Assembly: GCA_038501625.1 (NCBI GenBank)
Contig: JAZAYU010000899.1
Span: 1 to 64,000, forward strand
Direction: 5' to 3'
Length of the DNA stretch: 64,000 bases
Source: Corbicula japonica
Taxonomy: Eukaryota; Mollusca; Bivalvia; Venerida; Cyrenidae
The translations under genes were made by a program, and so were the position numbers. Position 1 is the stretch's first letter; the number at the start of each line of letters is the position of its first letter. Below the pieces are notes generated by a model that made no database searches, had not been told where the DNA came from, and saw nothing but the letters and a program-made list of their open reading frames with translations. Below, piece after piece: positions 58,601-64,000 of the stretch.

Positions 58601-61527
58601 GTTTATATCTTTGCAATGTGGTGCAGAATTGTTAGAATTTTTGGTCTATTTCAGAATGTTCTGACGGCACATATGGAATCAACTGTACATCAACCTGTGG
58701 CAGTTGTATGGATATGTCACAGTGCAATAAGACCTCTGGACACTGTGAATCTGGATGCAAACCTGGATATAAACAACCGTATTGCATTGATAGTAAGCAC
58801 CCATTAAACATAAAACACGAAATAGCAGCGCTGACTTGTGTTTATTAAATTGCTGTTTAAGAAAGAATATATTTGAGTCAAACAATGAATATATACTTGT
58901 CTATATTCATAAAATTAAAGCTTTTATCGTATAATTAGGCTCGGTTTTCATTTTCAGTACTTAATTTTAAAAGAACATTAAGAAAACGTGTTATATACTT
59001 AATTAGTTTATTGTTATCTCTCCCCAGCATGTGACTTTGGCAATTACGGTCCTAACTGTGTCAATGTATGTGGTGCTTGTGATGTCGTCACTAATTGTCA
59101 CACAGAGACCGGAAAGTGTTCTAACGGATGTCTGCCTGGAAGACTTGGAATCTTCTGTAAAGATCGTGAGTATTTATGATACATACAACACTTTAAATCC
59201 GCCGTGTCTATTTTCTGTTATCAAACACGAACATAAAACGCAAGGAATAACACGTAATTATGGAAGAGGAGTAGAGACTGAAAATTCTATATTGATGTAC
59301 TTGACTTCTCTTCAAACAAATTCAAGATTTAGGCCTTCGAAAATATCAACTTCGAATTTATTCCATGTTCTGTAAAGTTTTGAACATGTATTCTAGACTC
59401 TCTTATTTTGTGTTCTTTTTTTCCCATTATTTTAGCATGCCCAGATGGTTACTATGGACCGTCTTGTTATTTGGAATGTGGTCATTGTAAGAACAATAGA
59501 CCTTGTGAACCTCAAACTGGGCACTGTGAACTGTGTGCTGAAGGATATACTGGCGAGTTTTGCAAGACAAGTAATTAAATATATGTTCAAGAATATTTAT
59601 AGCGACTTTCTGAGAAACGATTAATAATGATATAAATCCTTTAGTTAAGATTTTAGTTAAACATATAGATACAATTACATTGATCATTACGCTTCCTACA
59701 ACATTAAATTAGTGTTACCTAAAATAAAAGGAAGATTTTACAACAAATCTGACTACACCAATTTTAGTTCAAGAAATGTCTGCCTTAAATTCGTCAACAA
59801 TGAATACATCGTATGTTAAGGATTTTTAACTGTTCACATTTGTTTTTCTCATCTGATTATCATACTGAATTTTTAAACACATCTGATATGCATATTTTAT
59901 TTTTTTCCGAATATATGCTTTTTGAAAGTGTCTATGTTTATTAAAAAATATATGCATGTTTGCTTTGTTGGAAAATATGTTGATCATTGCCTTTAAGTTT
60001 GTCCAGAAGGCCGCTATGGAGAAGGCTGTGTGCATAGTTGTGGTCATTGTGCAGACAGGGCACCATGCAATAAAACAACAGGGATATGTTTGATGGGATG
60101 CATTACAGAATATACTGGAAGTCATTGTATTGAAGGTAGTTAAATCATGTTATTATTCTTAATCATCATCAACCCAAGTATTCTTTGTGCTTTACTTTAA
60201 GGACATTCTCGTATAGTAACTGAACGTTAGTTAAGCGTTAGGTTAACTAGTTAAGACTAAATAAAAACTTAAAGATTGTTTTGTTTGTTGCAAATGATAA
60301 CAATCATTGTATTTCTAGTTTTGTATTAAATCCATTACACATGTCTTGTTCCCAAACCCAACTGTTATATTGTTTATTTGCGGCAGTACAAACTTTATTT
60401 TAGCGACAACAACACCAACACCATCATCACTGTCAGCAGGGGCTATCGTAGGGATTGTTGTTGGTGTAGTAGTAGTCATAGCCACTGTGATCATCATAGC
60501 TATATTTTACAAGCGGAGGAGGGTAAAGTAAGTCATACTGGGTTTTATATAATTCATTCAATACTTTGATGGAAAGTAACTGATAATTTGTTTTAAACAA
60601 ACAATAAGCATTCATACCTGAGCTTGCTGGAATATTTCGCCTTGGTATAATAGAACGTACAATTCAATGATATATTTTATATACATCGTTAAGTCAAAAT
60701 TAAAGTAGCCAAAATCAATAAAATCAGGGAAAATCAATGCGAAAAAAGGCAAAATCATTTGAAAAATACATGACACCGATTACTGGATTCTAATAAATGA
60801 AATTTTCAATCAACTTGTATACAAATTTCTCCTTGGATACCCAGACTGACGGACATTTTGGTATGTGTCTAAATCAAGTACAAAAGTATGTTTCATCACG
60901 TTTTTTTTGTTGCGAAGTTGCATAATATACGGATAACGGATACTATTTTATGCAAGCATATTGAAACGACAACTAAACATGGCAGACTTGGTATGTTTGA
61001 ACTTTTTTTAAGGCAGACAAAGAATACATATTGGTGTCCACTCCAAATAGTCCCCAGTTGAGCGCAGTAAGAAAGAAAACAGTACCATTTTTTTCAATCC
61101 TCAACCAGTCATATTCATTCAATGATGGCGTTATAAATTCTTAAATAAAACGACAGTTTCGTTCTTAATTCGAAAGTAACCGGTGGAACTAAAATGAATA
61201 ACACTTTGATTACAAAAATAAGGTGTAGTGTATATCCTTTTATGTTTGAACAATCAGAAAATAAACGGACCGATTTATTTAAACAACATACCGTTTTAAC
61301 GAAGTATTAGTAACAAGTTTAAAAATAAGGTCTTCAAGCGGAAATGATTACATATACAGATAGACTGAAAACACTACTAACAAGTTGTCGCGATATAATA
61401 CGTATGAAACTTTGAAGTTATTGTTGTTATTTGCAGTAAAGACGCAGATAATACATACACGAAACCTTCTGTTAGTGCAACTAGATCGGTCAGTGATGTA
61501 TATGACATTATTGTTAATAACACCTAA
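43756..61527 (+). CDS. receptor gene B: tandem paralogue of gene A, 14 exons
   Basis: Exons: 43756-43813, 45541-45690, 46875-47093, 48464-48664, 49022-49258, 53090-53293, 56394-56537, 56709-56846, 58655-58792, 59028-59165, 59436-59570, 59998-60135, 60404-60527, 61437-61527. The total is 2115 bases, giving 704 residues plus TAA. All introns are GT-AG and phases are as in gene A. Architecture: signal peptide, EGF-like, two FTP/F5/8C-like domains, divergent EGF, five 8-Cys EGF repeats, TM helix, short tail. Relative to gene A it lacks one EGF exon (A's exon 10), exon 5 is 15 bases shorter, and the first cysteine of exon 7 is replaced by tyrosine. I chose the TM-exon acceptor TTTTAG at 60403 because the nearer CGGCAG (60386) would run into a stop in the required phase. 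I saw no AATAAA in the 500 bases after the stop. A glycan-binding or engulfment-type receptor is inferred, as for gene A. Confidence 0.86.
44515..44660 (-). repeat. IR1 core, minus, intron 1 of gene B
   Basis: AACAATATTGCAGGCTCGGT, then CCACGCTGCCTAGCCCCGGG, then TTGATCCATCCCAAACAA. Confidence 0.6.
45165..45300 (-). repeat. IR1 core, minus, intron 1 of gene B
   Basis: AAGCCTGTTCAAGGACAGTG, then CGCCGCCTAGCCCCTGATTG. The 97-residue minus frame just left of it (44816-45109) has no supporting features. Confidence 0.55.
46057..46410. mobile_element. compound foldback repeat with GAT microsatellite
   Basis: A 63-base near-perfect hairpin (46057-46199: ACTAATGTTGAGGTCGATAT with its complement, around a CCGAGGACGAAGTCCGAGG centre) is followed by a second inverted repeat. 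Its arms TATACCCTATGAATTTAAAG (46205) and CTTTAAATTCATAGGGTATA (46381) flank (GAT)n. It lies in intron 2 of gene B. The methionine-run frame is microsatellite, not a gene. Confidence 0.7.
46231..46299 (+). repeat. (GAT)n microsatellite
   Basis: About 23 perfect GAT units. Confidence 0.95.
46549..46655 (+). repeat. (ATT)n microsatellite
   Basis: Two perfect ATT runs (about 46549-46598 and 46619-46642) joined by an imperfect part. Confidence 0.9.
46875..48664 (+). other. gene B exons 3-4: first FTP / F5/8C-like domain
   Basis: STRQYPTALVGATSEYPGIA, CSRTGPD and YWHADLKEQTYIVGFVIK in exon 3. RGFSIKVGN, CYRHSN and the closing VLCEVEIYG in exon 4. Near-identical lengths and motifs to gene A. Confidence 0.82.
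47865..47970 (-). repeat. tRNA-derived SINE-like sequence in intron 3 of gene B
   Basis: On the minus strand, A box TTAGCTCAATCGG (47943-47955) and B box GGTTCGCTCCC (about 47883-47893) at tRNA-like spacing, with CCCGGTTAGCTC typical of tRNA heads. The anticodon arm is not clean, so a SINE or pseudogene is more likely than a tRNA gene. Confidence 0.6.
49660..50210 (+). repeat. IR1 long copy in intron 5 of gene B
   Basis: Same block order as 6330-6880: TTTCGGCCAGTTTTAAAG, CAATACCCCAACAAATA, ACCCATTCTTTTATCTGGGG, GCCGCTGAACATCGAATGGT, then the GCTCAACC ... ACCCATGAACAGGCTCAATT core. Confidence 0.65.
50254..50275 (+). repeat. G homopolymer (22 bases)
   Basis: An uninterrupted G run after CCC. 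Its length is prone to sequencing error. Confidence 0.8.
50461..51681 (+). mobile_element. Tc1/mariner-like element (1221 bases), non-autonomous
   Basis: Inverted ends CACTCGTCAAAAGTTCTAAG (left) and CACTAGTCAAAAGTTCTAAG (right, reverse complement) with TA at 50459-50460 and 51682-51683. A plus-strand frame contains MQRLTSADNDIAVKILFTG (about 50744), like a Tc1 transposase N terminus. TIKKLQEAISVQWNE (about 51345) resembles its C-terminal part. The catalytic middle is missing or unrecognisable. It lies in intron 5 of gene B. Confidence 0.75.
52545..52860 (+). repeat. PLE-associated tail repeat, stand-alone copy
   Basis: An intact tail repeat without any preceding Penelope-like 3' end. It starts GAGCTGATGGGTGGGTTGGA and ends CCTGATATGCATATG. 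It lies in intron 5 of gene B. Frames on both strands are repeat-derived. Confidence 0.8.
53341..53907 (+). pseudogene. 5'-truncated Penelope-like 3' end, copy 2
   Basis: From TAATCTTTGCATTACAGAAA to the terminal hairpin TTGTATGC...GCATACAA it parallels the minus-strand copy at 3641-4210. It starts only about 48 bases after exon 6 of gene B ends. Confidence 0.75.
53908..54215 (+). repeat. PLE-associated tail repeat, copy 3
   Basis: Follows the Penelope-like 3' end directly, starting GAGCTGATGGGTGGG and ending CCTGATATGCATATTTCA. Confidence 0.8.
54711..54945 (+). repeat. three tandem repeats of about 79 bases
   Basis: TTTTGTAATTGTTAATAAAC, then TTAAACCAAAATTTTAT, then CAAACTTCATTAAAAAATTG, starting near 54711, 54790 and 54870. 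Confidence 0.75.
55100..55784 (+). pseudogene. 5'-truncated Penelope-like 3' end, copy 4
   Basis: Starts in the region encoding the DGDVPRATSYGVYIS-type stretch seen in the minus-strand copy (here with ACGGCGATGTTCCTCGTG). It continues through the RT C terminus to the terminal hairpin. The frame is interrupted. It is longer than the copy at 53341. Confidence 0.75.
55785..56095 (+). repeat. PLE-associated tail repeat, copy 5
   Basis: GAGCTGATGGGTGGGTTGGA to CCTGATATGCATATTTCA. The 146-residue frame through it is not a gene. Confidence 0.8.
56960..58505. repeat. tandem duplication in intron 8 of gene B, second copy interrupted by a MITE
   Basis: 56970-57400 and 57420-58505 share the order ACATTGTTAAATT, AAACTTGTA, CAGTTTTACAT, ATGCA-CAC-TTTTGA, GTCATCATAGAG, ACGTAATCTT, ACAACTCTGAAAT and ACGATAATATTATT. 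The second copy is split by the TTAA MITE. Confidence 0.7.
57660..58451. mobile_element. TTAA-flanked MITE (784 bases), copy 2
   Basis: TTAA at 57660-57663 and 58448-58451. The ends GGTAAGACCTGTGTAAT and ATTACACAGGTCTTACC are identical to copy 1 at 23765-24556, and the total length is the same. It contains the same tRNA-like block (about 58330-58400, minus). Confidence 0.85.
58515..58585 (+). repeat. IR1 core fragment
   Basis: ACCGAACCTGCAATATTTTC, then ACTTGTCGTGG, then TCTTCAAAGTTCCC, just upstream of exon 9 of gene B. Confidence 0.55.
60404..61527 (+). other. gene B exons 13-14: transmembrane helix and tail
   Basis: Linker ATTTPTPSSLSAGA, then a hydrophobic helix (IVGIVVGVVVVIATVIIIAI) and basic FYKRRRV. 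The tail has NTYTKPSVSA and DVYDII, aligned with NVYTTPSVSA and DIYDAI of gene A. Confidence 0.82.
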
Positions 61528-62429
61528 ACTGCTAATGCCGGTAATTATAACAGATTTTTATCATACTTCCTTTTTCGAAAATCACACACAACACTCATAA
61601 TACATTTATTTAAAAACAAAAGAATAAGTTTACAACCTCAGCATAACAGAGGTTGTTATTTAAATGTTTGTATTTTTATAGGTTCTTTTCATTGACAAAA
61701 GCTTACCATTTAAAAAATTCGATTATATAACATAATTCAATCAAAGGACTGGAGGTACTGATGGGTCGGCCATCAAAACACAATTGAAAAGCGATGGATC
61801 TTTGGCAAAGAGTTTGTGTTTGATTAAGTTGGACCAGAAACAAACTTTCGCCTCAGTGACGGGGACCAATTTACTTTATGACCTCTGAGACATAGATCTT
61901 CGACCTCAAAACAATTAAGGTCCAAATAACAAGTCAATGCAAAGACTGTTATCAAGTTTGCAGACGCAGTGACACGGAGAGAGTAAACCTGGTGGAAGGA
62001 CAATATGTCTAAAGATATAATTAGAATATGATTGGACTTGTAGACGATAATATGAAATAAGACAATGCCTCTCTCGGAACTGACCAATCAAAATTAAGTG
62101 AAGGATATCATACTACATAGGTCATATGTTCAACAGTGAAACAAAGCTGGTCACAGTCCTCAGACACTACACTTATTTAAAGGTATTACTCCTTTCGTCC
62201 TTGCATTTTGCATTTAGAGAGACTTTTTAATTTTTCATTTTATCAATGAGAGTTCAATGACAAATGAAATATAACCTTAATGGCGTGAATACTTTTGTAA
62301 AGTTTGGAAGAATCCTGTGAGCAGTTGTTTGCAAGCACAGTATCAATAGATAGCACCTAAAATTCTGAGTTGAGATACGGTGACACATATGACAGAAATA
62401 GATGGGTTTTCAGATGAACTCTTGGGCAT
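61528..62429. other. 3' flank of gene B, no gene seen
   Basis: No AATAAA in the first 500 bases. 61740-62150 has mixed composition with GACCTCTGAGAC / GACCTCAAAAC-type motifs and looks repeat-derived, but I cannot name it. The 87-residue minus frame at 61824-62087 has no domain. Confidence 0.35.
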
Positions 62430-62695
62430 CATCATGAACGTGTTGTCATAAGTAATATAATTTGAAAGTTTCATGAAGAAATATTAAGGAATAGCAAAGT
62501 TATAGTCAACGTTGAGTTTTCATGTCAAAATCAAAGTACAAAAATGGGCATAACTCCATCAAATGTGACATTGACCTAAAGAATTTGGCATTATCATGAG
62601 CCTGTGGTCATAAGCAAAATAAATTGAAACTTTCAAAGTTTCATGAAGAAATATTAAGAAATTACAAAGTTATAGCCAACTTTAAGTTTTCGTGA
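62430..62695 (+). repeat. two direct repeats of about 170 bases
   Basis: AAAGTTTCATGAAGAAATAT, then AGCAAAGTTATAGTCAAC, then GAGTTTTC occurs at 62465 and again at 62637 with few changes, preceded in each by CATCATGA...TGTGGTCATAAG-like sequence. Confidence 0.65.
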
Positions 62696-62714
62696 CGGAC
62701 TGGCGCTCCCACAG

Positions 62715-62855
62715 ATGGGCATTTGTTGGGTATTTCTTTTGTTTAAAACTACCCAACAAGCGAAAAAACTACCCAATAACAGACTAACGGAATGAATGGA
62801 AAGTTCTCACAGATGGACATTTGTTGGGTATTTTGGTACCCAACAAGTGCCATCG
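62715..62855. repeat. TTGTTGGGTA inverted and direct repeats
   Basis: CACAGATGGGCATTTGTTGG and CACAGATGGACATTTGTTGG are direct copies about 100 bases apart. CTACCCAACAAG and GGTACCCAACAAG are complements of the GTTGGGTA core, so several hairpins can form. Confidence 0.6.
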
Positions 62856-62879
62856 GTGGGCCCGGATGGACCGAAGGAC

Positions 62880-63534
62880 AAAGCGATCCCTATGAATTGC
62901 CATTTCTTCAAAAAGGGCGACACAAAAAGTAGCTAAGTTTGTCATTGTCTTTGAATATTTAAACTTGAAATCAACAAACAGAATTGGGTCACATGATTTA
63001 AAATAAAACTACAAGTAACATTATGGTTTTTTTTCCAATAGTTTTATTATTCAGCAAATAATGTTCAAACACACAATTACACTGATGCTTTTTTGTCAAC
63101 TGATGCTTTTTCAATGTGGTGCACATTCTAACGTTTTGTTATATTTCATATAAATTGTCTCATTTTCGCACCCACTATTTGTATCGACATTTGTGATTTT
63201 TTTTTAATCTTGTCCTTTACAAAAGCAGCATGTTCCATTGCAGGAATTAGTGGCAATATAAAGGCTGTATGCTGCCTCAGACAGTCATAGAGAGAATTTC
63301 AAACTGGTCTCCTCACAGCATTCCATGTGAAGCTGTTATCCTGAAATATTAATTTTAACAAATTACCTATTTATATTGAAGTTCAAGCATAATTTATGGT
63401 CTGTGCTTTTTTTTATTTTTTTGTTGAAATTAGAAACTGATAAATATTTGACAATAAATTAGTTTTGTCCAATAATATTAATTTTCTTGCCCTGGCAATA
63501 CTACATTTATCCTGACTCTTGACATGGTAACCCT
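62880..63534. other. no gene seen
   Basis: AT-rich sequence up to the assembly gap, with no supported exon or repeat. Confidence 0.35.
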
Positions 63535-64000
63535 NNNNNNNNNNNNNNNNNNNNNNNNNNNNNNNNNNNNNNNNNNNNNNNNNNNNNNNNNNNNNNNNNN
63601 NNNNNNNNNNNNNNNNNNNNNNNNNNNNNNNNNNNNNNNNNNNNNNNNNNNNNNNNNNNNNNNNNNNNNNNNNNNNNNNNNNNNNNNNNNNNNNNNNNNN
63701 NNNNNNNNNNNNNNNNNNNNNNNNNNNNNNNNNNNNNNNNNNNNNNNNNNNNNNNNNNNNNNNNNNNNNNNNNNNNNNNNNNNNNNNNNNNNNNNNNNNN
63801 NNNNNNNNNNNNNNNNNNNNNNNNNNNNNNNNNNNNNNNNNNNNNNNNNNNNNNNNNNNNNNNNNNNNNNNNNNNNNNNNNNNNNNNNNNNNNNNNNNNN
63901 NNNNNNNNNNNNNNNNNNNNNNNNNNNNNNNNNNNNNNNNNNNNNNNNNNNNNNNNNNNNNNNNNNNNNNNNNNNNNNNNNNNNNNNNNNNNNNNNNNNN
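63535..64000. other. assembly gap (N)
   Basis: All bases are N to the end of the window. Confidence 1.

Larger units (their letters stand above)
56394..60135 (+). other. gene B exons 7-12: EGF-like chain
   Basis: Exon 7 starts DYPYGLCGWEC and has seven cysteines where gene A has eight. Exons 8-12 each encode one 8-Cys repeat of 45-46 residues, matching gene A exons 8, 9, 11, 12 and 13 in order and in length (138, 138, 138, 135, 138). Confidence 0.85.

Noticed and set aside
60387..60527. Alternative acceptor CGGCAG at 60386 for the gene B transmembrane exon
   Set aside because: In the phase required by exon 12 it reaches a TAG within six codons, so the acceptor at 60403 was used.

Overview
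This is a eukaryotic, strongly AT-rich, intron-rich and transposon-rich window. The split genes use GT-AG introns, encode lectin-like (FTP / F5/8 type C-like) plus EGF receptors, and are surrounded by many interspersed repeats. Together this suggests a marine invertebrate, most likely a bivalve mollusc. The taxon is inferred, not proven. Bases 63535-64000 are an N gap.

Layout. (1) 1379-2275 (+) is the terminal exon of an upstream gene of unknown product. (2) 2276-11169 is intergenic and repeat-rich. It includes a broken Penelope-like reverse transcriptase (minus strand, about 3641-5106) and an apparent insertion of about 3 kb (about 7666-10664). (3) 11170-38909 (+) is receptor gene A, reconstructed here as 15 exons, 2301 bases, 766 residues. 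It encodes a signal peptide, one EGF-like domain, two fucolectin/FTP-like domains, one divergent EGF-like domain, six 46-residue EGF-like repeats, one transmembrane helix and a short tyrosine-containing tail. (4) 38910-43755 is intergenic. (5) 43756-61527 (+) is receptor gene B, a tandem paralogue of A with 14 exons, 2115 bases and 704 residues. It lacks one EGF exon present in A. (6) 61528-63534 holds repeats only.

Both gene models are supported by every exon junction staying in frame, by exon lengths that match between paralogues (58, 150, 219, 201, 204, 144, 138 and 135 bases recur at the same places), and by conserved splice sites. All internal exons up to the transmembrane exon are phase 1-1. 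The predicted products are cell-surface type I proteins that could bind glycans through the FTP domains and signal through the tail, by analogy with MEGF10/Draper/CED-1-type engulfment receptors. This role is inferred.

The most striking structure is in intron 7 of gene A. It is a 12.2-kb foldback transposon (20078-32242) with terminal inverted repeats starting AGATGTGTGAAG, arms built of roughly 150-210-base units and GCGGCCTR 8-mers, a hairpin near its axis, and a 9-base target duplication CGTAATCAA at both ends. Other mobile elements with visible ends are two 784-base TTAA-flanked MITEs, two internally deleted Tc1-like elements with TA duplications, three Penelope-like 3' ends that share a common tail repeat, and a decayed Ty3/gypsy integrase.
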